Assembly (NCBI RefSeq): GCF_964340395.1 | Contig: NC_135558.1 | Coordinates: 4,356,001-4,420,000, forward strand | Origin: Glandiceps talaboti | Lineage: Eukaryota > Hemichordata > Enteropneusta > Spengelidae | Reading direction: 5' to 3' | Length of the DNA stretch: 64,000 nt | Shown: positions 10,688 through 25,600 of the stretch, one piece after another | Position numbering within the stretch: the stretch's first letter is position 1 | Layout: each line of letters opens with the position of its first letter | Position numbers and translations under genes: made by a program | The notes under the pieces: generated by a model | Database searches by the model: none | What the model saw: the letters and a program-made list of their open reading frames with translations, nothing else | Told to the model about the DNA's origin: nothing

Positions 10688-13600
10688 AATGGTGACGACG
10701 ACGATGATGACGGCGGCGGCAGCGGCGACAACAATGGCAATGGTGATGATGAGGAGGGTGGTGGTGGTGATAATGATAGTGATGATTGTAGTGGTGATGG
10801 TTGTCATTGTCACCGTCATTGTGGTGATGGTGGTCATAGTCATGATCAGGTGGTAGTGATGATACTGTTGGTATTAATGTTGAAGATGGTCAAGTCAACT
10901 CCACTTGTATCTTAATTTTAATCTGGTTTCATCCAGTGCATTGACTGTCTCTGTCTAGAGTATAATATTTTCTGTTTTCAGACCCAGCCTAGTGGTTGAT
11001 GATCCACCTAAAGTGGTTAGTGATGGTGATATAATTAGTTTAATACATGGAATTACAGGACGAACATTAAACAGGTAGCATTTTATTTGTAGCCTGGTTA
11101 CTTGCTGGCATTACAAATCTGTACACTTTCAATATTTAAAGTTTCTTTTTTATGTTAGCTCATAAAATAAATCAAGGTGGACAGAAACCATATATAATAT
11201 ATAAAAGTTAGCTCTAGTATTGAACCTGAATATATTCAGTTTGATAAACTGCTTAATGCATTCTTTACACTACTTCAATTGGGAACTTGCAAACCCGCCA
11301 TGTTGAATGTTGCATCATGGGAAATGTGATAATAAATACTAATGAATTGGTATTGTAAACAATACTGTTACATTGTTTGCAACCACGAATGATCAATTCA
11401 TAGTTACCCTGACAATTGTGGGAGGTTAATTTTATTGGTAGCTCCAGATTAGGTATTACGATAACCACAGATAATCCCATAGTCCTTTGTGTCTGAGCAT
11501 GCTCAGTCTGGATTGCAAGTTCCCTATTCCTGCCGGAACTTCATTTTTCAGTTATCAATAGATTTTTACTTGTGGCATTACAGCTGCTTTTCAGATGTTT
11601 GACAGTATTAGGGAGGGTGTGAATAATTAAGCATATTTTGTAAAACATTCTGTCCCATCCCATAAGTGAATAGCATTTTTGGCATGTTCAAATAATACTG
11701 CCTTTTTTATTTGTTTGAAAATTGTAATTTTTAGGAATTCAAAATTCTTATGCACATGTTTTGTTGACTAAAATGCCGTTGGTGCCCATGATGAAAATTT
11801 AAGACTCATCTTCCCACATTTGGGACATCATCACTCGGTGCTCTTTGCACAAATATTTTGAAAGTAGGTATCTATGGATGAAAGCAGATACCTTGTAGAG
11901 AAAATATGTATTGATGATCTAACCTATTTGTTTGTTTGTTTGACAGCCATGATGTAGCAGCACCTGTTTCACCATACTGTATGGAGGTATCATGTTATAT
12001 AGATTACAATATATCTCATCCAGCACAGAATCTATGGAAAGTAGTAAGTCCACAACTTTAATACAAATATGTAATAATGAAGATTTTACTTGCTGCTGGC
12101 ATTGTACTGATTCAGAATTAAAGTATTAAAGTATGATACTACAACAACAAAATGGAAAAAAGTGACTTCATAAATACTGTAACTTTTTGATCTTTGGTAG
12201 CTACTTTTGTTTCATACTAAAATCTATTTTAGTATTTAAAGCTGCACTCACTGTAACTGGAGTATTTTTTATCAGGCAATATTTAGATATTGCACATATT
12301 AATTAGGGTTCATTCTTGCAAACCAGAGCTGTTGTTTCTTCCGCAACACGAAATAACGAGACGGCATGTTTTGGATGTGCCATGAAAGAGGCTGTGGTTT
12401 GCGACTATGTTAGGGTCAGTTGTATCCAGAAGTAGTACAGTAAAAGGATGACATCATGATTGCACTGGGGTATAGATTTTTTGGGTGCAGGCAAAATATC
12501 AATTTAAGATCGGATTAATTGTACCATATTATACATTTACCCACAAGTGATTCAATGTGTTCAGGGTATACATGGAGTTATTAAAACTATCGGTTCTTAA
12601 GCGTATTGAATCGTATCTAACTGGTACACTTCTCATTAGAGACGATATAAGTGTATTGTATGTGATATAAAAAAATGACAGGACTCATTATACATATTTT
12701 TCCAAATTATCAAAAAATCCCCCCCCCCAAAAAAAATAAATAAATAAAATAAAACAACAACCCCAAAACAAAACAAAACAACCAAACAAACCCACAACAA
12801 CAACAACAACAACCCTCAATCTTAGTTTCCGCCAGCACAGTGTGCGGACTCTCGTTTGCTTTCAATCTAAGTATTACTAAGTTTTAGTGTGTACAATACA
12901 TTTGCTTGTACATGCATGTACAAGTAGTAAATTGGTCTGTGCCACTTTAATTAAAAAGAGATATGCAAAGAAGATGGTATCCAAGGAAGTTATCTGACAC
13001 TCGGTGGTGCTGTTTCACATTAGAACATGCTTGGTCTGACTGTTTATTTCTTTTCTTTGCTTAGGAGATTGTTAACAAAGAGACTGAGGGTGACAGTTGG
13101 AAATCTATTCTGTCTGAAGTCCGATTAGTACATGTCAATACTTCACAGGCACTGATGGTAAGATTCAGTTTTTCAGAAAATAACAATGGTAAATCACAAT
13201 AGGAACCATTGTTACAGTAAAAGGCAGCCCATATTTTTCAATGTATTTTGTTCTTTGTTGTTTTGCTTTTGTCTTTTTCAAAAAAGAAATATCGTTCAGT
13301 CAATATACCTTTTAAAATGTCATCACCCCATTCTTTACTGATGTATTGCAAGTCATACTGTGGACTCCATGGTATTGTGTCAGATATAGGTACAAGGTGC
13401 TTACAGAACAAAAAAGAACAAACAACAACAAAAGTGCCAGGTAAATAAAGAAATCACACCAAGTTCACTACATCAGATTTTAATCAGGTTGTTTCACAAC
13501 ATACAAATTTTGTACTTCCGTGCAGCCAACCAGAACCCGTCTTACAATATAACACTTGATATTCGAAACTGAAACAAAGAGAACCACCAAACAATAATAA

Positions 13601-16600
13601 CACCATCTGCTCTCTGCATTCGAGGTCTTTTTGAACAGAGCATTCTGAAGTACTGTACCAGTATGTTTTGGCACATTATGCATACTCATTCGGTAAATAA
13701 ATCCACTCGGCTCTTGAAATTTGAACGAGAAGTCCTATGGTATTGTGTCAGATGTAGGTACAAGGCACTCACAGAACAAAAAATGAACAAGACCAAGACC
13801 TCTGTTGCCAACGTAGTATAAAATCATATGTAATGGGGTAACTAGGGCAGTCAGGCAAATTTATATGTTCTTACTTACTGTAGTCCACTGGTGAACAGTT
13901 ACCAGACTGGGGATTTCATCAATTTGAAGTAGCAACAGAGAGGATGATGGGACAGGAGTCTACAATCTGGAATGTTGAAGAACACAAATATACACGATGT
14001 AAGTCTAAACACCTTATAATCAGGCATGCAACTGAGGAGTAGTCAAATACCTTGTTTATAAATTGATTTTGCACATCTTGATATGTATGTCTATGTTTGA
14101 AACAATGTATATAACTTTTCAAATCTCAGCCAGTAAAGCTTTGAATCAAATTATGTTTGTGCATTTCTTTGATATTTCTAATTAAAATATGCAATATAAA
14201 ATAACTGTAAAAACAAATGGGAAAGTAGCAACAGCTGTGGCCATAGAGGGAACTCTAAATGGGCTGGTGATTATCAGATCCAATGATTAAATATTTGTCA
14301 TGAATAAAGTCATGATAGTATACCAAAGAAGATAAAAACAAATTGAGAAATCACATACAAATATGGCCACTGAGGGCACTGTCAGTGAGCTTGCAATAAT
14401 CAGTGCTGCGGTTTTGTGATAATCTTTCACCCTTTAACCATGGGAAATACAAATGTGTGGCGACATCTCTGAAGATCTCATATAGCAAACGTAATTACCA
14501 CACAAATTGCAGAATAATGTATTGAAATCGGCCTAAATTTATCAAATGGCATCAAGTTTATGAAATAATTTGCTTTGATTTCCTGGGAGATAGTGAAAAA
14601 CGTAACCTTAATAACGTTTTGTTGAGAGATAGAATTCCCAAGGTAGACAGGCAATCAATCTCAATAAATAGACAACTTGTTGTTCCAACAGATTGTATTG
14701 TCTGACCTCATCAATTACATGCCCTCCACTCTCATACACAAAACTGTACAGCGACATGATTCCCATATACAGCCACGAAATCCAATTATGTCTCACTGAA
14801 CTTTTTTAAGTGGAAAGCCAACAACAAGAAAGTCCTACTAAATGGTGGTTAGTTCTTCAGATTTATTGTTGTATTTTATCTGAGTTGGCTCACCATTGTA
14901 GTTGGACTGGGTGTAGCTTTTGCAAGACACTCATATTTCATTGACAAGCATGTGGTAGAGTTTTATCATCATGTGAAACTAGGCAGCCCTGGCTAAACAG
15001 GATTATTCTATATTTTACTTAATGACTTTTATCAAATATCCTACCCTGCCATTCCTTGGAAGATCTGAATTCAGTTAATTTATCAATCTGTATGAAATAT
15101 TCTACGCTGCCATATATTTCTATCATACTTTGTGTTTTTGCTACTGAATGGGATTTTCATTACATCTGTAAGGCAGCTAAGTCGCAATGTGTTTATTAAG
15201 GGTGGTTTCATTTGTCTTTTTCCAGTGTTCCCTAATAATGTATTTATTAAGGTTGATATGTAGGTAAATTCCAGAGTTTCATTTGTCTTTTTCCAGTGTT
15301 CCCTACCAGTGTATTTATTAAGGTTGATATGTGTGTAAAATCTAGAGTTTCACTGTTCTTTTAACAGTGTTCCCTAATAGTGTATTTATTAAGGTTGATA
15401 TGTGTGTAAAATCTAGAGTTTCACTGTTCTTTTAACAGTGTTCCCTATTAGTGTTTAGTGCTTCGAGCTCTTCGGAGATGAGGCGCATTACAAATCATCT
15501 TATTATTATTATTATTAGTGTATTTATTAAGGTCAATATGTATGTAAAATCTAGAGTTTCACTATTCTTTTAATAGTGTTCCCTACCAGTGTATTTATTA
15601 AGATCTCAGGCCACTAAATACTATTTAGTGGTCTAAGTTAAGATTTATCGTCATTGTTGACAAGTGTGCCCAAACCTCAGCAAAAAACGGTGCGAGATCA
15701 GATTTCAGACAATCAAATGGATATTGTGCATGTGTTATAATCAGCCCCAAGTTTAGTTATATTTATTAATCTATCTGTTGTTTTGTATTTGTCATGTTAT
15801 ACATTCCTTCAGGTGTACTATTGATGATTAAAATACAACAAAGGACCAATTGTAAAATGTAATGATAAGAATATAAACTGTATGGCTATAACTCAGGAAC
15901 GGAATAAGTATTTTATTTATTAATGAAGTTTTAAATTGAATTTGTCTAAAACTGTCTTAAGTAAAGCGCAAACTGTGTTTGGCAATAATGTCCTTCAGAT
16001 ACATGTATAATGACTCAATTTAATTCATACAAAAAGAAAAAAAAAAACTTTTAATGTGGATTTATAAGACATTCAAAAAAAGCCACTGTAGTAAACTTTA
16101 ATGTGAAATGAATATCTATTTTAAATCTAGAATAGCTTTAAATATTAATGATGTACAGCGTACTGAGAATTTATTGTGTATGTGAGATTTATTGCTTTCT
16201 TTAGGAAATGTTGTATAATTTAAGATTGAAACAGGAAAACTAAGAGATTTTATTATTACGGTACAAATTTTGAAAAGCATTGCCTGAACCCAAAGAAAAA
16301 GGAAGTACGATCTTTGATTATTAATAAATATCTTGATCATATAGTGTCAAAGCCAGTTTTCTTGAGGGAAAATATCAAATACATGATGCATTTCTTTTGT
16401 AATTTTGATGATATCATCAAATTGAATGTTGTAGCCTGTTTATTGTACTGTTGTGTTACATTGTTAGCTGTCACCATACCTCCAAGCCATCAACACCAAC
16501 TAGCTTGTCTTAAGAACCAGTAAGATTGATTCAGTAAGCTACACCCCCAAAATTGATATCAAACACTTGTATGTTTAATTTACATTATTACCTTTAGCTT

Positions 16601-19600
16601 ATCACATGCACACTTCACATGCTTTGTGTGTTAACTCTTGTGTTCATCTCTGCTGTGTGTGTACATTTACATAATGACTTCATCTGAATAGCATTGTCAT
16701 GGTTGTAATCAGGTTATTGGGTACATATTTTCAAATCGTAATTACCAACTTTTCAAGGTTCTAAAAAAAAGCATTGGTTTCAAGGGCTAGGAGGTCGACA
16801 ACAGCTACCGATGTAACACAGCAGAGTAAACAGACTATGAGAGTTTGGAGTTATGTAGTAAACTTACAGCAGTTTTGGTGCAGACATCATTTCATGATGT
16901 GTTACTTCACATACACCTTTAAAATCTACTTTTATGAGCACAACTGTTAAGACCATTTCATGGCCAAAGTTCAACCATGACCTTGACCTTCAGGATCACT
17001 TGCCAAAATCAAGTCATTTTGTGCATATAGTATACACTTTGTTGTATTAAAGTGTGGCAAATTTTTTTCAAATCTTGTTTATAGGCTGGTGACACAGAAC
17101 AAGTGACATGCACCATATATTGCTGCTTTTATCATTCTCTACAGAATGACAGCCATATTTGATGTAAAAATCTACCATTTGTATATTTTTTTACAGTAGC
17201 ATATAATAACAATAAAAACTGGCCTTTCTTCCATGTATGTATATCTTTTAGTGTAAACAGTACAATGGAGCCATCTCTACCCAAAGTCTAGCTGCTATAC
17301 CCTTAGGCTATTCTGCTTACTTTAAAAGCAAATGAAGGTTGCACACTGCTGTAATAATAGTAATAATAATAATGTTGGTTTTATATAGCGCTTTCCCAAT
17401 TTGTGCTCAAAGCGCTTTACAATTATTACCCCTGGCTCGGATCCATAGCGGCAAAACACCCCTTTATACTTCAACTCTCTGGGGAGAATACAGTCCATTG
17501 CAGCCTTTACAAGTGCATAGAATTAAAGCAATCACATTGCAACTTCTATCCTACCAGGTCCCCAATTATACAGCTGAGTGGACTGAGGCACAATCGTGGT
17601 TTAAATCTTGCCCAAGGACTTTAGCCACTCAGAAATAAAAGCAGCGATGGGGCTTGAACCTACAACATACAGATTCCAAGCTGGCCACTCTAACCATTCG
17701 CCAATCATGACTCCATGTCAGAGAGCTCAGACACGTCATATTAATTTATCATCAGCCTGAAATCTTGTTGTGTGGGTGGCCTTGTGTGGATTCATACCAA
17801 TAAACAGTTTATTGATTCAGGTTCTGCCTCCCTTTGTTTGGAAGCCAAAACAGTATTACATGTAATATCGTAATAAGATAAATCCATATTGAATATATTA
17901 CATGTACCATAATTGAAGATTGCTATATTACTATTAATCTGCTTTGACGCAAATACACATTTCAATGTAAAGTCGAAATCATGATAAATATAAATGTAAA
18001 TGATGTGTAGTATTAAAACATTAGCGCACAAACCTGGTTCTTGACCCTGAAGAAAGTACATGTATGTGATCTCAGACATGCATGGTGAAACGTATGAGCA
18101 TGTAGATTGCTGCATGAAACTCATTGCATCATATCCATTACTTCAAGAGTTCCCCAAATTTGCACCCATCTTGTGAGTGAGACACAGCTGAATGACACAG
18201 CTTACCATTTGAATCTGTAGAACAGTTACCCTGGGTTTGGGTTGGTCACCAAAAATCTCCTTTCTCCAGTGGGATTTGTACATATGCCTTCCCAACTGTG
18301 AGTCTACCTACCACAGGAAGCAGTTTAAAAAATTCACTAATTTTTGAAGATACACTTTAAATTACCTTTCAGGAAACATTTATACCCATAGTAGATTCAT
18401 ACACAAGTTCTCTTCTTCCACTTTTCATTGAGAAACAGACATGTTTCAAACAAATCATTTGTCCCTCTTCATTGTCTAACTAGTAACTGGATCTGATACA
18501 ATGATCCAAATTTCCTCAGTGGAGGTGTTGAGTAACCAGAGGTGTGAAAAGGTTTTAGCTTCAATATATGTAAATGCAGGTGTGAAAGTACTAGTCCATT
18601 ATGTACATATAACTGTCCACCTTTCTGTGATGATGTCACTGTAGATTGATGCATTGACCCTACATGAAGGGTAGGGTCGTGTACGGTCTATGGTTGATGG
18701 AATGTCATATATTCCTACATTGGCATTAAGTGATGGATTGTTGACTTTGATGTACATGGTCTCCAATAGTGTTCTTTTACCCATTGTAGTGTGTACACTG
18801 GCTTGATATGTAACAATATTTGAAGAAACAGTTCATACTGTTTGTAAATTGTAAATTTGTAGAATACTGATAGTGCTTAAAGCTACACTAGCTGCAACTG
18901 GAATATCTCTTTTGTTAGATAGAACGACATAATATTGTTCACCCTGCACAGTAGGTAATTATATAGCTGTACAAATAGTATGATTAAAATAATGACAAAA
19001 TGGCTGAATATGTACTAGATAACCATATAGGCTACAACAAGTGAAAAATAAGTATTTATAACTTGTATATTCATGGGATACTGACGGAGTTTAAAATTAT
19101 TTATTTTCTAAATTCAATATTCATTATAGCACTGTGCACACAATGTTAAAAAAAAAAAAAAGAATTTAAAAATAAGTATATGAAAAAACAACACATAAAT
19201 GATTTGACTAACTACAGAATAAATTTGATTCCGATTGATACAACCACACTGATATCCAATGAGTACCTAATCACTATTACAGGGTTAAATTAGAATGTCA
19301 AGTTGACAGACAATGGGGTGCACTTCTATTTTTATTTATACCAATTTTGAGAACTCCCTGAAATTACACAAAATAATGACAAAATTACTGATTACTAAAT
19401 GTCCATATAGGCAAGAGCAAGTCGAAAATAAGAACAAATAAATTATGAAAAACTGTTACATGTACAGTTACTGAGACTTTTACTTGAAGTTTAAGGATTT
19501 CTTAGTCAATTCAAGTATATTCATTTTGCATAATTTACAGAAAGGTCAAGGAAAAGTTATCCTATTTCCTAATACATAAAAGTAACAAACATCTTAGTCA

Positions 19601-22600
19601 AATGAAATGGAAGTTTGTGAAAGTATGCAATCTAGGTAGTAGATATATCTGTTTAAATTTTGCCAAATCCTCCAGATTACTTTTTCCCTTTGCATACTAA
19701 CCATCTAATTTTAACATTTGCCGCAGTCATACATGATCCTTTTAAGACACAAATTAATTGAAATGAAAAACACACACTTTCAGGTTATATAAGACTTTAT
19801 ATCTAGTTTGATTGAATGATAAATGTAAGTTTGAATTCTGTCGTGAGTGGATTTAAATTGATTAATAAATCAGCCCCAAAAATAACTAGTATTAAAAAAA
19901 ACATGGAGGCGTTTTTAGCTCATTTCTGACCAAAGATCAATTTTGTTGTGTAATAGTACAGGTTGTGATTAATATTTTAGATTGAATGGTACATAAAGAT
20001 GTTAATTTTGTGATTGGTTAATTTCATTTAACTACTATGGCAGGTGAGAAAAGACCAGAGAATGTTTTGTAGTAAATTTCTTGTTAGATTCACTATTTCA
20101 TCTAATGTAAAAGATCAAAGGTTAGGAATGTAGGTAAAATGTTAAACAGGCGTTTTAAGAAAATACAATAAAGGTGGTGAAAACTTATAACGTGCCGTTC
20201 AAATCAAATGTAATGTGATGTAGTTCAGTTGGGGAAAATGATGGATCCGAAGTGGATAAAGTCGTAAGTTATTTTTTACTTCTACATAGAAAATATTCGT
20301 AAATGCTGACGTCAGTAACTAGAACAGGAATAAGATGAAAACTTGTTAAGGTAATTGGTTAGCTCTTAGAAGGATTACTCCCGAAATGTCAGCTTGTTTT
20401 AACTTTATTGGACAGAGCACATTTTATCTTAACAAGTTTTGTGCTTCAACATAATGACTGTTGTGTGCATCAGTGGAGTGCACACAAACAGAGAGTGGGT
20501 AAAGTGCTCTATCATAAAATTGATAATTTTAAGAAATTTTTTGATGCATTGCTGGTATGTTAAATTTGCTTGAAGTATGTACTCTTCTGAAAGTTGTACT
20601 GTTTGTGAAGGATTTGAAGATAAAGGAACATGAGATTATAATATTTAAAATCAGTTTAAGACGTTATTAAATGGTTGATGGATTGATGGATAGCTATCAA
20701 TTGCAAAATATTTGTTGTTTGCTGTCAGGTATAAACCTACAGTACTCACATCAAGCCCCCACTGGTGACTGTATACTACTTACAAGTCGCAGATGTACTA
20801 ATTTTTTTATTTTTCTATTTTTTTGCAGTACCTGATCAGACAGAATTAGAATTTTTTGAAGAGCCTGTTGGGCAAACATTGAAGCTTTCATTTTGGGGAA
20901 AACTTTGGGAATTACAGGTAAGGAAAAAAAATGTCAAAAAATTCACAATAAGCACCTTTTAACTTTACTGTTTAATATTTTGTGAGAATTCTGTAATTAT
21001 TGTTTGTGTAGATGTAGAAAATACAGTCATAATTTTCACAAAGGTTATGATTTAATCATGTTTAATAGTTGTAAAATCCTAGTCATAAATATGTAGTGAG
21101 TCAGACTGAATATGATCTGAATTGTTTCAGCAGTAAATCTCAAATAGGAATTATTTTGATATTGCATCGTTATTAAAAAATCAATTATTATTTATATGAA
21201 AATATATCTTGACAAACATTACTTAAAATAATATTGGACTATTGTTATTATACCATGCACAAGCCAAGTTGAACCAAAAATGTGGAATATATACTCTTGG
21301 TCGTTCTACATCACGACAATGAGTGACTATGTCACGACAACACGTGCCTACGTCACCGGTTCTGCTGTGTTCGAAATATGAGTCAAAATGTTCAATTGCT
21401 ATTACTTTCCCTGATTCTGGCACTGATATAATTATGTGTTCCCCAAAATTTGTCTTCTTTCAGCCAGAAAATACTTGTGACTTAAGGGTTGCCACTACGA
21501 GTTGACAAAGGCCCCTTAGGTCACTTATATTTACCTTGGCTGAATGAAGAGAAATATTGGGGAATAACATCTAAATGTATACTAAATACCACTCATGGGG
21601 GGGGGGGGGGGAATTGGGTTCAATAAATATACCAACTCGTCAATAATATTTATTTATACAAACTTCTTTATATGGACTAACTTATTAGTCACTATGAACA
21701 TGTTCTGTCATAATCTGATATGGATTTTGTTCTATTCCCTGGAATACTCATATCATACCTTCATAGATGGGGAACTTGTCATATGTATGATTTCAAATTG
21801 ATCAGAAGTATTTTCATTATATAATCATTTGTCACTTTGAAAAAAAAATAGTTTCATCATTACATGTACATGTACCTACCGGTATGCAGCCTAGATCACA
21901 TTTAGATTTAGGTAGAGATTAAGCTTTGTGATACCAAGAAAAGAAATTACCAGGTCATGATATGAGAAACAAAGTAGTGTAATACATCAGATGCAGACCT
22001 ACAGAATTTCTTATTTCTTAATGTTTAATCTTTTGGCATTATTTTACTGAAAATTATAATGTCCTGAGACATCACCTTAGCCTATGATCAAATATAGCTA
22101 TAGCACTGAGAATGAAAAGTAGATACCAGTATAGTTACCAGTCATACGAGTAATATCATACAGGAGTGATATGTTTAAATTTCCAGCTCTGTGTTGTCAC
22201 CAGTCGTGCCCAGTAATAAGTATTGAATGAAATGTTAAAATAATTGTAAATTTTCAGCTGTTTAGAACATCATTTGTTTAATCAAGAAGTAAAGTCTTTT
22301 ATGACGTAGGAAAGGTCAATCACATATGGAAACATGATTACAAAAATATATTACACAATCTTACTCCAATGAATTTGATCAAACAAGCATTTAACTGTAA
22401 AGATGTTTCTATGGATACAAAATACTGATACTCTAATATTAACTTTATCACACGTAATTACATGCACCAGTACCCTCAGTATAAATGAATGTTTGTATTA
22501 CTTTGTTAATGCTGTGAATTCTGATCAATACATGTCAATCATTTGTACCACAGTATGATGTAGATTGCACTTTTGCCATTTTGTCATCAGAAATTACTTT

Positions 22601-25600
22601 CCAATACTGTAGTCTTGTGGATTTATTTAATTGTAAAACACCTACACTGTTTTGTCAATAACAAGACGGATGTGGTGACTTACTACCAAAGGCTTTGACA
22701 GCCAGGAGGTCAAAGAATGAATAGATGAATTGTATGTATGTAGGATACATGTCACCACCAACTAAGTTAGATCTATTACAATTACTTATAATGCTTTATC
22801 TGTCATGTTACTGTTAGCAAGCATATGTGTTGTAAATACTGATGTTTATCTTCTAGACACATCAGTCAACGTCATTTCATGTATTCCTGTCCAAACCTCT
22901 TGATTATAATTCATGCACTCCTGTCCAAACCGCTTGACTATCTTGATTATCTTGTCATTTCATGTACTCCTGTCCAAACCTCTTGATTATAATTCATGCA
23001 CTCCTGTCCAAACCACTTGATTATCATGCCATTTCATGTACTCCTGTCTAAACATCTTGATTATCATGCCATTTCATGTACTCCTGTCCAAACCTCTTGA
23101 TTATCATGCCATTTCATGTACTTCTGTCTAAACATCTTGATTATCATGCCATTTCATGTACACCTGTCCAAATCTCTTGATTATCATGCCATTTCATGTA
23201 CTCCTGTCTAAACATCTTGATTATCATGCCATTTCATGTACTCCTGTCCAAACCTCTTGATTATCATGCCATTTCATGTACTCCTGTCTAAACATCTTGA
23301 TTATCATGCCATTTCATGTACTCCTGTCTAAACACCTTGATTATCATGTCATTTCACGTATACCTGTTTAAAACATCTTGATTATCATGTCATTTCATGT
23401 ACCTTATGCCTGTTTAAAATATTTTGATTATCATGTCCTTTCATGTATGCCTGTCTACACATCTTGATTATCATGTCATTTCATGTACTCATGTCCATGT
23501 CATTTCATGTATTCCTGTCTAAACATCTTGATTATCATGCCATGTACTCCTGTCCAAACATCTTGATTATCATGTAATTTCATGTACTCCTGTCCAAACA
23601 TCTTGATTATCATGTCATGTACTTCTGTCCAAACATCTTGGTTATCATGTCATTTCATGTACTCCTGTCCAAACCTCTTCTTGATTATCATGTTCTTTCA
23701 TATACTCCTGTCCAATTTTGTCTTTTGATTATGTCAATTACTAAATATTAGAAAAGAAAGCTATCTTTGCATCAATATAATGGATAGTGTTGAATAAATA
23801 TCATCCTAAAAACTGATTCTTTTGTACCCTACTTTGTAGGCTAAGTACAGATTTGCTGTGAGTAATAATGCTACCACTATAGGTGTAGGCTGCTGGATGT
23901 ATGTACCATCAGTTCTATCCTGTGAGACAGGTATTTCTGAGATGTAATCACCCTTTTCCACAGAGACTTGTGTTTTTGTACCATAATCAGCTTTAGCTGG
24001 GATCTGTTATATCCTGATTCTGTCACTTTCTTGTAATTTGATACAGTTGTTATTAATCTAAGCTTATTGCTACCGCCTTTGTTGTTATCACACCATAAGC
24101 TGCTATCTGTCAATTTAACAAAGATATCTATGTTTTTAATTCTCATTTCACTTGTTCATACATGTCTTCATGAACAGATTTAAATGTCTCTAATAACATG
24201 CAGTGTAAGTGAGCAATCCCCTAAAGTTGTATTTTAAACAGGCACAGAATGTATTCAAATCTACATTTGAACTCATGCATATATCTTGAGAAAGTTTGAT
24301 TAGTTTTCGGTCTTTTAACTAAAGATAAGTTTTATTATTAAAATGGTTCAAAGCCCTGAGTGTACCTTGTATAAACTGATTTTATGATGGTGCACATAGT
24401 ACTGTCACTACAATAATTGGAAAGGCGGAACTATTTCCAGTACTTTGTTTCAACAGGAAAAATTCAAAAAATAATCCTGGAAAAGTTGCAGCTACTGTGG
24501 CTGTATAGAAACAGTAACATATTCGACATACAAATCTACATTTTGGTTAATATAAGTTAATCAATAATTTTTTTAAATTACTTTATTGGAAACTATACTG
24601 AGAGTAGTTATACTATCTGTATGTTCAGTTATGATCTGCTTGTCATTTTCCAACTTGGAATTCTAAATGAGAAATTTGACTTATAAATTGAACCAAGTTA
24701 ACTTAGTTATCTATCTGTTATTGCCAATGTAATTGACAGGATCAAATTTAAATTCAATGATGGAGGAAAGTGTGAACTTGACCTGTTAATGGTTGACTGA
24801 GAATGAACTCAAGCAACAAAAATGAAGGGGTCAAATATCATTGATGTCACTTTTTCAAGATGCAGTCTGTGGACCTCTATTGAAAAGAATGTTCTGTAAT
24901 ATTTACGATGCCATCACACTATACAGCATTAATTTAAAGAAGACTAAATCATTAGTAAATGAAGCTTTTTACATACGAATTTTAATAAATTAAATACATT
25001 TTATGAAAATATAATAAATATTAGGTATAGGCTATTTCATGCATGTATACATGAATTTGATAAGTTTTGGTAACCCTGGTAACAGAGGGAGAGAAATCTG
25101 GTTAAGCTTATAGATTTCTCATACATGTACATATACTGTGATTTTAGTTTAGAGCCTCTGTTCAACAGTCATTGATTCCAACCCTTCACAAAGGTCACCT
25201 TTCCCAGTGTAACATTTATCAATGAATGAAAATGAATTCTAATTGCCGAATATCACAACAACTCTGACATTTCACAAATCACAACATATCGGTGTCATGC
25301 CATCACCAACACAAAGGTGACAGAGGATGTTCACCATTGATTCAGAAACAGATAAATTGATTTTAGGTGTGGATATTAAATGTTGTAGAAGGGTATTTTT
25401 ACTTTGACATGGTGTATGTATTGAATAAACATGATCCTGTATTGATTAATGTTAATATTAAAAGGTATGATGCGTTGATTCATAAGTCCTGTTTTAACAT
25501 CAGATGTTTCGGAGTTCATGGTTGAGCTCTTACACTGAAATTGCCCCGTTTCCTTATTGATTGCTATGCTTTGGAAAGCACAGGAGCAGAGAACATTTTT

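Noticed and set aside
10554-10915. Open frames coding poly-Asp, poly-Met or poly-Ile on both strands (also 27263-27674)
   Set aside because: They are a trinucleotide microsatellite inside a POMT1 intron; all frames are equally open.
18040-18100. Second possible hammerhead: CTGAAGA at 18047 and GAAA at 18087
   Set aside because: The intervening stem is offset by unpaired bases on both sides and has no stem III; too weak to call.
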